Source: CAWBUW01 sp963792075
Lineage (GTDB): Bacteria; Chloroflexota; Anaerolineae; Anaerolineales; UBA4823
Length of the DNA stretch: 64,000 bases
NCBI GenBank assembly: GCA_963792075.1
Contig: CAWBUW010000004.1
Span: 45,801-109,800 of the forward strand
Reading direction: 5' to 3'
Shown here piece by piece: positions 52,396-63,664 of this stretch (the first letter of the stretch is position 1; every line of letters starts with the position of its first letter). The notes under the pieces are model-generated. The model had not been told where the DNA came from. It worked only from the letters and a program-made list of their open reading frames with translations, and did no database searches. The position numbers and the translations under genes are program-made.

Positions 52396-54463
52396 ATGGC
52401 CCTGAGTACTGAAAGCGTTGAACTAGACAGCCTGGACATCAAGCTGACCCAGGCTTTTCCAGGGCGGGTTGTACGTAAAGACTTGGTGCGCAATATCAAG
52501 GGCGGTTTAACGTTCCAGTGTATGTTCTGGAATACCTACTGGGCAAATACTGCTCCACGACTGATCCGCAGATCATCGCAGAAGGCATGGAGATGACACG
52601 CCAGACTTTGACGCAGAACTTCGTGCGCGCCGATGAAAGCGAAAAGATCAAGTCCATGAACTCGTGAACGTGGTACGCACAAGATTATTGATAAAGTGCG
52701 CGTTCGCTTGCTGGAAACGGACGATAAATACTGGGCCGAATTGGTAAACATGGGGTTGGGCTACGTTCATGTTTCTGAACGGGATGTGCGTCAATACGAC
52801 AAGCTGTTGGGCGGAGGAATATGGGCCATCATTGATCTGCGCTATGACCCCGAACTCCAACATCGGGGGCAAACGCGACCCTTCATCATCGAGCAACTGA
52901 AACCCATCCAGCAGGCTAACTCGGATATTGAGAGTTACCGCGATTGTCGGAAGCTGTTCAGCCGGGATGAATGGATCAATGTGTTGCTGCGCTCAATGGG
53001 TATGGAACCAACTCATCCAGACTTCACCCATCGCAAGAAACTGCTTTTATTGTCCAGGCTGATCCCGTTAGTAGAAGGTAATTTCAACCTGATTGAATTG
53101 GGCCCACGCGCCACCGGCAAAAGCTTTGTTTACCGTGAAATATCCCCCTACTCCATTCTATTGAGCGGGGGGCAAACTACGGTGGCTCAGCTTTTTATCA
53201 ACCTGGCCAGCGGCCAGATCGGCCTCGTTGGTTTGTGGGATGTTGTTGCATTCGATGAAGTAGCCGGAATTCGCTTTAAGGACGCTTCCGCCATCCAGAT
53301 TTTCAAGGATTACATGGAATCCGGCAGTTTCTCGCGCGGCAAGGAAGAAATCCCAGCCGGCGCTTCCATCGTTTTCAACGGGAATATTGACGGAGATATA
53401 AAAACATTAGTGAAAACGGCCCACCTGCTTGCCCCGCTGCCGGAGCAAATGCAGGATTTGGCCCTGATTGACCGGGTGCATTTTTACTTGCCTGGATGGG
53501 AAGTGGATAAACTGCGCCCAGAATATCTCAGCATGCACTATGGCTTTATCGTTGATTATTTCAGCGAAGTACTGCGTGAAGCCCGCAAGGCGTCTTATAC
53601 GGACGTGGTGGATCGTTATTTTCGCTTTGGGAGTCACCTAACCAACGCGATGCGCGGGCTGTGCGAAAGACCATCTCAGGCCTGATCAAACTGCTCCATC
53701 CGGATGGCATAGTGACCAAGGATGAAGTTGAGGAATACCTGACCTTTGCTTTAGAAATGCGCCGGCGGGTGAAAGAGCAGTTGCGTAAAATGGGTGGATT
53801 TGAGTATTGGGCAGTGAATTTTTCATACATTGACATTGAAACAATGGGCGAATCCTTTGTGTCGGTGCCAGAAGAAGGCGGCGGCGGGTTAATCGTTGCC
53901 GAGCCGATGCTCCCTGGAGTTGTGTATACCATTGCCACCGACCCATCTGAAGCCCGCCTAGCGCTTGTGCGCATTGAAATCCAGTCTATGCCAGGCTCCG
54001 GCAGCTTGAGAGTGACTGGCGCGCCCAAAGGCAACAGCCCGATGAAAGACGCCATTCACACCGCTTACGATTACATCCGAGCCCACAGCCGTAATTTATC
54101 GCCGAATAAATCGATCAAAGATTATGACCTGCATGTGCAGGTGGTCAATCTTATGCAAGCGAAAGAGGGCAGCGAAACGGGCGTAGCATTTTTCATCGCC
54201 ATGTTATCGGCCTTGATTGATAAACCGGTTCAAGATCGCCTGGTTATTCTTGGCGAAATGTCCATCCACGGTTCGCTGCTCAAAGTTGATAAGCTGAGTG
54301 AACGCCTGCAGCTCGCTATGGATCAAGGCCGCGCAAAGTTCTACTCCCCGCCGAAAATAAACGTGATATTGCCGACATTCCCACCGAGGTATTGGATAAG
54401 CTGCAAATCAGTTTCTATTCAGATCCAACCAATGCTGCGTTTCGAGCGATGGGGATGGAGTAG
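52396..54463 (+). CDS. brxL: BREX protein BrxL (Lon-like), frameshifted
   Basis: About 690 residues. N-terminal segment VVRKDLVRNIKGGLTFQ, central AAA domain with Walker A GPRATGKSFVYREIS (about residue 236) and GLWDVVAFDEVAGIRFKDAS. C-terminal Lon-protease-like domain with EGSETGVAFFIAMLSAL (candidate Ser) and a downstream Lys region LVILGEMSIHGSLLKV. Frame changes occur near 52520, 52670, 53660 and 54350; the true end is DPTNAAFRAMGME at 54463. It begins two bases after the pglZ stop. Its presence together with BrxA, B, C, PglX and PglZ defines a type 1 BREX core. Confidence 0.9.
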
Positions 54464-54487
54464 AGTAATTCAGGGAGAATAACCGAA

Positions 54488-57400
54488 ATGCTCGAAGCTA
54501 TTGGCGCTAAAGTTTTGGATGGCCTCCAGAGTTGGGGCTTGGGCAAAGCAAAAGAGTGGGCCACCCATGATGATCGAGGGGTAAGACTATTTCGCCGTAT
54601 TGGTCTGATCTCCATTACTCCTAAGCTCGATTTCAATTCGATATATGCCTACGCTATGGTGGAATATGGAAATGGAAAGCCATCGCCTGTTCTGAGATTT
54701 TTTAGGCACCAATTTATCAAGAAAGCTTTTCAAAAGGGATTTGTTCAGGCAAATTTCTCGCCGGTTTATGATGAGGCGCGGAACTTTCTGGAATGGTGGG
54801 ATTTAGCTCCACAACTCCGCCAATCAGATTTGATTACCAGCAAGAAATCAATGAATTTATCCACATCTTTGACAGGCTTACGGCCCAGACCCGAACACCT
54901 GAGGAGGTCAAGCAAGATCAGGCACTAGGAGCCATCACTCAGGGACAAGGGAAAATTTTAGACAAGCAAAACCAAATATTGAACGCCGTTCATGCCCAAA
55001 AGGAATTAGTTCTGGATTTTGATTGGTTCAAAGACAAGTTCGAGAAACAAGTTGCTGGCGTAAGAGATAAATTCAATCCAGAGCTTCACACGCAAACAGC
55101 CGTTGATCATCATGTTCATGCGATCTTATGCGATGAGGCGCAACTAAGGTACCTTGGTCAACTATTATCAAAGATAATAGAAAACAATGAGAGTTTATTA
55201 AAAGCAACTCAAGCGCTGAGCAGCCAAAATCCACGCCTGCTCAACTGGGAAGACACAAGAGATGGGCTAGTAGAGGTTGCGAAGCAAATTGAAAGGTTGG
55301 GAGGACAGCTAACAGGAGATTTTCAGAAGGTCTTGGCTGAACTCAACTATTCGCGCTTTTTGAATATGCACAGAATGCCCAGTGGGAAAACGTCTTAGAT
55401 GAATTTGCTGCAACTGTTGACGCCTATGCTAGTCAGACCAATAAAATCAATTCCTCTGCACTCCCTTACCTAGGAGATGATAATGCTAAGAGATGGGCAT
55501 ACAGGGAGGCAGAAGAACAAATCAATAATCCAATATGGCAAGCGCAAGATTTTATTGATAATCCGCGAGATATCATCGATCAGCTAGATTGTTTGAAACA
55601 ATCCGGCTTACACATCTTAGGAGAAGCTGGCAAAGGGAAAACCCACCTGGCTGCTCATATCTGCTCGGAACGAATTGAACATGGCCTGCCGGCAATACTA
55701 TTACTAGGCCGCCAATTCACGAGCAATTCACCTATCGAAGATCAGTTACGTCAGATCCTGGATATCCCACCAGCATTCAGCTGGCAAGATTGCCTGAAAG
55801 CTTTATCTGCTGCCGCGAATGAGTACCATACCCGTATCCCCATCATCATAGATGGCTTGAATGAAGCCACATATTATGGAGCGTTCTCGAATATTTGGAG
55901 GTTAGGATTAGCCGGATTTACCCAAGAGATCGCCGCTTTCCAGAATATTGTTTTAATCACCACATGTCATAAATCATACAGAGAGGTCATATGGCCTGGT
56001 ACCTCCACAGAGTTTTTTATAACAGCACAAGGATTCGATGAAGATACAGTAGAAGAAGCCATAAGGAAATATTTTACCTGGTACAAAATCATTGCAGACT
56101 TTACCGAAATCTCCTTGAATCAATTTGAGCATCCGATTTATTTGCAAATTTATTGTGCCAGCAAAAATCCAGAGCGGCAGGAAGAAATTCACACATACAT
56201 CGGGCAAGATTTTATTTTCAGTGTTTATGATGAATACTTCAGTCGGGTCAATCATGTTATCTGTGAACGCTTAGGCCTTCAACACAATACTTCCCTTGTT
56301 GTGCCGGTGCTTAAAAGGTTAGGTGAATATCTGTGGGCCAATCAGAGCCGGGATATCCCTTTTGATAAAGCAATTGAAATAATCGATGATACCCCGCGAG
56401 ATCGTTTAGTATGGGAGAATTCGAGAACCAAGGCAATTGAAGCAGAAGGATTATTAGTATATCGGGATTGGGGACAGAATCAGGAAAGACTATATTTTAC
56501 CCACGATCTGCTTGCCGGTTACATAATAGCGGGGCATATCATTGATCTGGCACAGAAAGATTTGACGGCTAATCTTAACTCAGATGTTCTGGTTCAACGC
56601 TTGTTTGGTGATGATTACCGGCTGTTGCACCCCATGCATGAAGATATTCGCCGATGTCTGGCCGCCCTATTACCCATACGCACAGAAAAGTATTTACATG
56701 AATTGGTTGATATACCTAACGCATTCGATGCTTCTATCCGGGCTTTGTTCGAAATCCGACCAACCGCTATCAATGAAAAAGCGATTAGATTGGTCAAAGA
56801 TCTCTTTCGCAAAATCTGAAAATCGTTTCATATTTTTTGATTTCTTACCTTTCACTCTAGGCCATGTTGGGCATCCGTTTAATGCCATGTTTTGGTCTCA
56901 ATTGCTAACGCCGATCACTATGGTGGAGCGTGATTCCACATGGACCGAATATATCCGACAGAATGAAGAAACCTTCGAGAAAATCATCAGCCATTTAGAA
57001 AACATCTGCAAAAAGCAGGCGGATTTATCTGAGTTATTGGTTTCGCACATTAACCTTTATGCTGAAGGCGCAATGTGGGTTTTAACTTCAACAGTCCGCC
57101 CACTGAGGGACAAAGCTACTCGGGCGCTGTATTGGTTCGGACGTCGTTTCCCAGAACAACTTTTACAATTGACCAAAAAATCTTTCACAATAAACGACCC
57201 CTATATTCGAGAACGCATGTTGGCGGCAATATATGGCGTGGCCATGGCCAGGCAGTATGATTTTGAGGAGGAATATTTTTCCGAACAAATTCTGCCTCTC
57301 TACGGGCGCGAATTGTTCGATGCACTATTTCGTGCCGAAGCGCCATATGGGACGACATATATCTTGGCGAGAGACTATGCTCTGCGTACCATCCAAATTG

Positions 57401-58762
57401 CCCTGCTTCACCACAACGACTTACTGGTAGAAGAGGAAAAACAACGCATTAAGCCACCGTTTCAGAACGGAGGCATTCGTGAATGGGGACAGAGCCATAT
57501 AGATGGGCTATCCAGAGAACCTATTCATGGGGATTTTGGCAACTATACAGTTGGTCGATTGGTACGAAACCGAAGCAATTATGATTTTGAGCACCCTGAC
57601 TATAAGGTTGTGCTCTCCAATTTGTATTGGAGAAGTCTTTAATCTGGGATATCGAGAAGAAATCTTTACAGAAATTGACAAGAAAATTTACCAACAAAAT
57701 TCCTGGCGCGGCCAACATTATGATGAAGGGGGGAAAACAGATCGGTATGGCAAGAAATACTCCTGGATTGCGTATTTTGAACTCGCCGGCTTTCGTCAAG
57801 ATCTTGACCTGTTAGGTGATACAAGCGAAACGCCGCGCTTATCTGACGCTGATATTGATCCAAGTTTCCCCAATGAACCCCCTCCTTTTGAGCTGGTAAC
57901 AAGCAGCTTTTTAGGCGATGGAAGAACATCTAGGGAGGAGTGGATTTTGAAGGGAGAAAGCCCTGATCTTTCTCCTTACTTTATTGTGAATGATCTTTGT
58001 GGCAATGCAGGTGAATGGGTTCTGTTGGATGGATATCTAAATCAGGTAAAGCCCGATTTTCAAAGGAAACTGTTTGTTTTTTCCCGTGGGTTATTTATCA
58101 AACAGGATGCACTCAATGACCTGATACCCCAATTAGAGAAACAAGAATTCGGAAGCAGACGACTACCTGAAATTCCCGAAGATCACTACACCTACGCTGG
58201 TGAGATTCCATGGGCAAATACCTACCCCTATAACGGATCAGATATTGTGGAAGTCACGGTCAGTGAACGCGAGCGAGATGAAACCGTGGAGAAGTTAATT
58301 CTCAAAAAAGATGGTATTCCTTTATCGGAAGATAAAAGCTCAGATTTTTGGGAGCGAGTTAAGCTCTGGCTTTATGAACACGAGAAAAACCATCTGGATC
58401 TTGCCGTAGAGGAAATTGCTGCTCAAATGGGGCTGGAGATTGAAGTTAAGGCTGAACAAACAACCACACGCGTATTCGAAAACCAAGAATTTGAAGTGCA
58501 AGTTCCCATTCGGGAGAACTGCTGGGAAAGCTATCATAGTACAACAAATCCGGGTCAGAAATCTGCAATTTTATCCAAAGAGATTGCTGAACATCTTCAA
58601 TTACGTAGTCAGCCACAAACATATGATTTATTTGACGAGACTGGAAGGCGCGCATCGATAACTTTTCGGTTCGGTGGCGAGATTTGGAATACCTACCAAA
58701 CATTTATTTATATACGTAAAGACTTGCTGGACAAATACTTGCTAGAAACTGGACAAATTTAA
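54488..58762 (+). CDS. large STAND-type NTPase, candidate antiviral (Avs-like), frameshifted
   Basis: About 1420 residues when frame changes near 54800, 55380, 56818 and 57640 are bridged. The N-terminal 110 residues (GLGKAKEWATHDDRGVRLF, VEYGNGKPSPVLRFFRHQF) are of unknown fold and could be the effector. A helical segment follows. The NTPase has Walker A LGEAGKGKTHLAAHI (about residue 375) and Walker B IPIIIDGLNEA (about 450), both in the form seen in STAND and Avs antiviral proteins. The C-terminal 800 residues are mostly helical and probably a sensor. No C-terminal repeat family is recognised. Lower GC than BREX. It begins 24 bp after brxL and may belong to the same operon. Confidence 0.75.
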
Positions 58763-58907
58763 TATGGGCGATTTGGGGAGAAAGAACAGTTATGGAAAGC
58801 GGCATCCAAGTGAGGTCGGAATATGTCAGATATAAGGTTTTCCAACAAATTGTCCGATACGGTCAAACGCAGTAGTTGTAGCCCTCAGCATCAGTACTGG
58901 AGTAGAA

Positions 58908-60080
58908 ATGGCAAAAACGATCCGTGCACTAATAAAATCTGAAGTGTTAGTTTGGGGAAGGCAATATGCTCGGCTAGGCCTTGACGAAGCAGCGCGTCGG
59001 GTAGGGGTAAACAATGATCAGCTTCAGGCATGGGAAGATGGCAAATCACTCCCTACAGTTGTTCAACTACATAAAGTGGCCCATGTTTATCGCCTCCCTT
59101 TCGGGGTTTTTTATCTTCCTGGCATTCCCCCAAAAGACCAGCTACCTCTCAGGGACTATCGAAAGCTTCCCGATGAAAAATTAGATCTTATATCTTACAA
59201 GTTGGCCAGCGAAATACACCAAGCGATTTCCAGACGCGAAATCGCTCTGGAGTTATACGAGGATAACGAAGAGCATCCACCGTTATTCAACTTAACAGTT
59301 TCTCTTACCGATGAAGTAGAAAATATAGGGCTGCAGTTTCGAGAAATCCTTGGGGTGACCTATAAAAGTCAACGATCTGTGGCGTAATGGATCCACTGCC
59401 TTCAGCCAGTGGCGCGAGATAATAGAAAGTGCCGGAGTCCTTGTTTTTCAAGCAACTGAAGTTGGTGTCTCAGAAATGAGAGGCTTTTCAATAAGCTTAT
59501 TACCTTTACCATTGATCGTTGTTAATCGCAAAGATGCCTATCAGGGTCGCATATTTACTCTACTGCACGAGTTAACTCATATTGCATTGCGGACTTCAGG
59601 CCTTTGTGACCTCAACCCAGACCTCAATCGGTCAACAAACGAACAGGAGCACGTGTTGAAATATTCTGCAATCGTGTAGCTGCAACCATACTGATACCTA
59701 AAGAGCTCTTGTTTGCGGAAGATATCGTTGTTCAAAAAGGCAGGGATCCTTTTTCGACCGATGATGAAATCCAAAGGCTCGCTGCTGTTTATGGAGCCAG
59801 CCACGAAGCACTTGTTCGTCGTCTTCTTACTCTAGGTTAAACCACAGAAGATTTTTACCGCCAAAAACGTCGCAGTATAACAACGAAGTCCATAAAACAC
59901 GCAAGAAAGGTTTTTTACCCCCCGCTCAAAATGTTGTCAGTGCATCAGGGAAACCTTTTGTGCGACTGGTGGGTTGAATTTTTCAATTTAGGAAAAATTA
60001 CAACAAGTGACGTCTCCGACTATTTGGGAGTTCGCTTTACTCATCTTGAGAAGATCAGCCAGGAAATTGGGGTGGCGTAA
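58908..60080 (+). CDS. XRE-ImmA/IrrE metallopeptidase, premature stop and frameshifts
   Basis: About 390 residues in family terms. The N-terminal XRE HTH reads RLGLDEAARRVGVNNDQLQA and WEDGKSLPTVVQL. The metallopeptidase has FTLLHELTHIALR, the HExxH zinc motif, near 59560. A TAA at 59838 interrupts the conserved C-terminal stretch between LRRLLTLG-like sequence and TTEDFYRQKRR, and further frame changes near 59385, 59660 and 59890 break it. The final segment LGKITTSDVSDYLGVRFTHL ends at 60080, immediately before the ATG of the DUF4411 gene. XRE-ImmA proteins paired with DUF4411 PIN genes behave as antitoxin-like regulators (known association). Confidence 0.8.
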
Positions 60081-60583
60081 ATGATGTTGAAGAAAGCACC
60101 CCCAAAAGTAGTGATCGATACCTGCTCCTTGACCGCTCTGCGCAGACTTTACCCCCTCGATATGTTCCCAGGGGTTTGGGAGAAACTTGAACTGTTAGCA
60201 GAGGCCGGGATATTAATTTCATCTGCGGAGGTTTGGGAAGAACTTCAAGCCCAAGAAGCTCTCCAAGATGAGAGCTATAAATGGGCAAGAAGTTCCACAA
60301 GGACATTTTTTATCCTTTGGAAGAAGACATCCAAAAACAAGCTCAGGTAATTCTGGCTGCTGATCCACGGTTATTGGATTTGAAGAAAAACTCTAGCGGA
60401 GATCCCTTCGTTATCGCGACGGCAATCGTTTACTCATGCGCTGTTGTCACTGAGGAAAAACCAAGCGGAGGATCTAACAAGCTAAAAATTCCTGACGTTT
60501 GTGCTGTTTGTGGAATCAAATGTTTCCCTTTACTTGAAATGCTAAGACTTGAGGGGTTAAAAGTGGTTTTGCGCTCGGATTAG
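60081..60583 (+). CDS. DUF4411 PIN-like protein, one frameshift
   Basis: About 165 residues. VVIDTCSLTALRRLYP supplies the first PIN Asp; VWEELQAQEAL carries a Glu; GDPFVIATAIVYSCAVVTEE supplies a conserved Asp. The break near 60310 separates KWARS from LEEDIQKQAQVILAADPRLL. PIN domains are Mg-dependent ribonucleases; coupling to the preceding XRE-ImmA gene (stop and start adjacent) indicates a toxin-antitoxin-like pair at the distal end of the defence island. Confidence 0.8.
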
Positions 60584-60673
60584 TCGGTGATCTAGGGTAC
60601 CTGGAAGGTGCAGGTGATGTTGCCAACGATCTCGCGGTGACACCGAACGTGTTCGAATGACAGATCTAAAAAC

Positions 60674-61597
60674 CTAAAGATTGTCCAACTCGCTAATCGC
60701 ATCTTCCAAATCCTGCACCCCCGGCGTTGTGTAAATCCGCGTTGTATTCAGATTGCTGTGCCCCAGTAGTGTCGCCACCTTGTCCAGGCTCACCCCACTG
60801 TCGATCAACGATTTGGCGAAGGTATGTCTTAAGATATGCGGCGTGACCTCCTTCAACCCAGCCGATGTTGCAAAGCGCCTCACCGCTCGCTGCACAGTCT
60901 TGCTGTGGATGCCCTCATCCTGCTGGCCCAAGAACAGGGATTCGCTTTCTACCTCCGGCCTGATCCGCAGATAATCAAGCAGCGCCTTCCGCGCTTTGGC
61001 ATTCAGCGGGATCTCCCGCCGCTTGGTGCCCTTGCCCTCGCGGACGACCACGCTGCCCTTGCGCTCATCCAGGATCACATCGCTCAGGCGCAACTGGATG
61101 ATTTCTCCCACCCGCAGGCCTGCAAACAAGATCAGTTTGACAATTGCGGCATCCCGCAGATACATCATGCGCAGGCGCGGGTAGCGGCGCATGGCATCTT
61201 CAACCTCTTTGTCCACTGCCCTGAGCAATGCTGCCCGCTGCTTTTTATCCAGCCATTTGGGCGCCATGGCTGCCTCGCTCACTGCCTTCACCCCCTGCAC
61301 CGGGTTGCGCACGTTCCTGACATATCCGGCTTGCTCCAGCCAGTGGGCATAGGCTGCCAGGGCTGCCAGCCGGCGGTTGATCGTCTTGGGTTTGGCAGCC
61401 TGGTCCAGCAGGTGCTGCTTGTAACCGCGCACGGCTTCATTCGTCAACCGCCTCGGGGTGAGCGCTTCTTCGTAATGCTTCTCATACCACTGGGCGAACA
61501 GGCGCACATCCCCCAGGTAGCCGGCGATGGTTACCGGTGAGCGGTCTTCGGCCAATAGATAAGCCTGGAATTCATCCAGATGCAGTGAGTCTGACAT
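60674..61597 (-). CDS. tyrosine recombinase, XerC/XerD type
   Basis: Intact, 307 residues. N-terminal SAM-like core-binding domain (FQAYLLAEDRSPVTIAGYLG). The catalytic domain has the Arg in FAGLRVGEIIQLRLSD, a Lys in the beta-hairpin (VREGKGTKRREIPL), HxxR in HILRHTFAKSLID, His in LGHSNLNTT, and the nucleophile Tyr in TRIYTT. Probably resolves element dimers or mediates integration. It lies next to partition genes and the TAGGACGCCCTA iterons, which occupy the region immediately upstream of its start. Confidence 0.9.
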   Translation of the reverse strand: MSDSLHLDEFQAYLLAEDRSPVTIAGYLGDVRLFAQWYEKHYEEALTPRRLTNEAVRGYKQHLLDQAAKPKTINRRLAALAAYAHWLEQAGYVRNVRNPVQGVKAVSEAAMAPKWLDKKQRAALLRAVDKEVEDAMRRYPRLRMMYLRDAAIVKLILFAGLRVGEIIQLRLSDVILDERKGSVVVREGKGTKRREIPLNAKARKALLDYLRIRPEVESESLFLGQQDEGIHSKTVQRAVRRFATSAGLKEVTPHILRHTFAKSLIDSGVSLDKVATLLGHSNLNTTRIYTTPGVQDLEDAISELDNL

Positions 61598-61715
61598 TTT
61601 TCGTTCTCCATTCTTGTATTTTGTGTTTTATGCCCTTCTACGGGCGTTTTTACGCTTCATGACCAAAGATAGCCACCCCTCTGCAGCGCGGCTCCTGGGC
61701 CTTCCTGGTGGCTCA

Positions 61716-61811
61716 TAGGACGCCCTATGATTTTCTGCGATTTTCCCCATAGGACGCCCTAATAGGATGCCCCTAGTAGGACGCCCTAACAAATGTCTTT
61801 AGGACGCCCTA
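61716..61811. repeat. five TAGGACGCCCTA iterons, centromere-like
   Basis: Copies at 61716-61727, 61750-61761, 61763-61775 (degenerate, one base longer), 61777-61788 and 61800-61811. Each is near-palindromic (TAGG....CCTA). They fill the gap between the RHH partition gene and the recombinase gene. Clustered iterons next to parA and an RHH parB are the usual form of a type Ib centromere; they could also be recombinase sites or operators. Confidence 0.7.
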
Positions 61812-61819
61812 CACAGCCC

Positions 61820-62233
61820 TTATTTCACGTTTTCCGCGACCGCTTCATCCGCCCGGCGTTTCAGGTCCAGGTTGCACTCGAACTTGGGGCAGCCGGAGGC
61901 AGTCTTGTAGCCCCACAGGCTGATCGCCCGGCTCTCCAGCTGGTGCACCGGCTCGTAGAGCAGGAAGGCCACCAGTTGGCTGATCGGCACGCCTTCCTTC
62001 TTCGCCAGCAGCTCCAGGCGCTTTTTCAGATCGACGGGCAGATCCAGGTTGATGCGGTTGGGCATGCGCTTCCTGGCGCGCTCGCGTTCTTTCTTCTTGC
62101 GGGAGCGTTCGATCTTCGGCAGGTGCGCTTCCACCTGGCGGCGCTGTCCCTGCCCCAGCAGCAATTCAACGGCCGGGTCGACGCCGGGCAGATCGGCAAA
62201 ACTGGTCATTCCTTTCGACGTGTCGTTTTTCAT
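61820..62233 (-). CDS. ribbon-helix-helix partition protein (ParB-like)
   Basis: Intact, about 137 residues. ATG 62233 follows AAGGAG and overlaps the upstream ParA stop as ATGA. Basic linker (KIERSRKKKERERARKRMPN) followed by the RHH fold NRINLDLPVDLKKRLELLAK and KEGVPISQLVAFLLYEP. Gene order after a ParA homologue and beside iterons suggests the centromere-binding partner. Confidence 0.75.
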   Translation of the reverse strand: MKNDTSKGMTSFADLPGVDPAVELLLGQGQRRQVEAHLPKIERSRKKKERERARKRMPNRINLDLPVDLKKRLELLAKKEGVPISQLVAFLLYEPVHQLESRAISLWGYKTASGCPKFECNLDLKRRADEAVAENVK

Positions 62234-62856
62234 AGCCACTCCTTTACTTGTTCTAAAACTTGCAGATATCCGCCCACGCGCCGGTTGCCTTGCTCATAAC
62301 CGGTCAGCGCTTTGGCGTTGGGGGCATAGTCCCACAACGTTTTTCCGTAGCGGGTTGCCACCCGGCACTGGGTATCCTGCGGGATCGGCGGAAGCACCAG
62401 CTTCCCAAAGGTCTGCGCCAGGTGGACAAGCTGGTCGTGGCTTTCCAAAGTAACTCGCTCGTAGAAGGTGGGCAGAATGCCTGCCACCTGGCAGCGGCTG
62501 ATGCGCTTCAAGGCCGCCAGGGTCTGCAGCGCATCCCGCACGCCGTTCACCGCCAGTTTGTCGAGACGTGTAACAAGAGGCCCTCTTTTGACAATAAAGA
62601 TGGTATCCATATTAGTATCCTCACCCTGGAAACGAGTTACGATGAAACCATCACCATTCCCGACGATTCCGCCTCGGCCTTTGCCCGCGGCTATGGACAC
62701 GCCGAAAACGGTCTGATCGTCTGGCTGGAGATTGCCCCACAGCACCCTAAGCTGATCGGCACAATCAGTGCCACGCTTGTCAATGGCCACCGCAGCCCGC
62801 GCCAAACTGGCCCGCCTGATCGCCCCAGAAACGATCAAACGTTGTATAAAGTACAA
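62230..62856 (-). pseudogene. ParA-type partition ATPase, N-terminus degraded
   Basis: The C-terminal half is clearly ParA/Soj: VNGVRDALQTLAALKRISRC, QVAGILPTFYERVTLESHDQ and IPQDTQCRVATRYGKTLWDY. The N-terminal part reads SLARAAVAIDKRG and VLWGNLQPDDQTVFGV, close to the ParA region after Walker A, but the KGGxGKT motif itself and the Asp motif preceding the middle are not recoverable, partly because of frame changes near 62600-62830. Probably nonfunctional unless the sequence is in error. Confidence 0.7.
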
Positions 62857-62896
62857 ATCGAAATGGAATCATAGACGAGGTGCTTTTTACGAGCTT

Positions 62897-63321
62897 TTAC
62901 CGAGTAAATGCTCGTATCTCCGCAACTCCTTCCTCCGTCACCAACACCGCGGGTGCCACGCTTGGAAACAGCCTCTCCAAATTCGCCGATACCCGCACCC
63001 GCACAGTATCCTCGCCAGCGTCCATCGTGATCCCCGGCACCATGGCACTCACGCCGTACTGGCTCAGGTAGCTGTTGTTCAGGCTGGCAAAGGCCTGGGC
63101 GTTTGCCCAGGTCTTGCTGGTCGGCTGTAAATCCCCACTCGCTTCAAACACCCTCTGGTTGATCTCCGCCGCGGCGGCTAAGGCTGCAGCATCCGCCGCC
63201 TTGGTAATCTCCGCCCGGGCGTAGAAGTAGCGCCCCAGCTCGATGCTCAGCGCCAGGATCGGGATCAGGATGAAGCCGAAGAAGACCGTCCAGAAGGTCA
63301 GCGAATAACCGCGTCGGTCAT
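62897..63321 (-). CDS. TadE/TadG-like pilus-assembly protein, frameshifted at start
   Basis: About 140 residues. The N terminus RRGYSLTFWTVFFGFILIPI gives the single membrane helix typical of TadE/G; GRYFYARAEITKAADAAALA is the hallmark Ala-rich segment, and the remainder (VFEASGDLQPTSKTWANAQA, SANLERLFPSVAP) is extracytoplasmic. The frame lacks a start next to a TAG; ATG 63321 would work if one base was lost right after it. Function in Flp pilus assembly or surface attachment. Confidence 0.65.
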
Positions 63322-63515
63322 TCTACTTGACCGTGGTCGGAGAAAGATACCATACCCTCCTTGTTCAAGCCACCCAGCCTGTCTTTTTTAACAATCTGTT
63401 CCACAAATTCGGGACGAAGTGTAAAATCATTCTGGTAGGTTATGTTGCTTTCATTTTGCAGTGTGATAACCTTTAAAAAATCTGACCTACTATTTTGGTA
63501 GGATTCTGATTTCAC
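63318..63515 (-). CDS. hypothetical 65-residue protein
   Basis: GTG start at 63515; ends overlapping the TadE/G start. Sequence is hydrophilic (SESYQNSRSDFLKVITLQ, then FVEQIVKKDRLGGLNKEG). No recognised family. May be a real small gene or a fragment. Confidence 0.3.
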   Translation of the reverse strand: MKSESYQNSRSDFLKVITLQNESNITYQNDFTLRPEFVEQIVKKDRLGGLNKEGMVSFSDHGQVE

Positions 63516-63664
63516 AGCAAGAATCCTAAGTTAGGGATATGGGTAGCTGCCGTAACGTTAATTTTTACATAATTTACTTTATTAACTCGTACGACAAATT
63601 GCGAAATTAGAACGGATAAATAACTGGATAGTGGATCCGAGTAGATAAGTCAGGTGGAGAGATT

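Noticed and set aside
61716..61811. Tandem repeats considered as a CRISPR array
   Set aside because: Repeat unit is only 12 bases, spacing is irregular (1-22 bases) and there are no cas genes.
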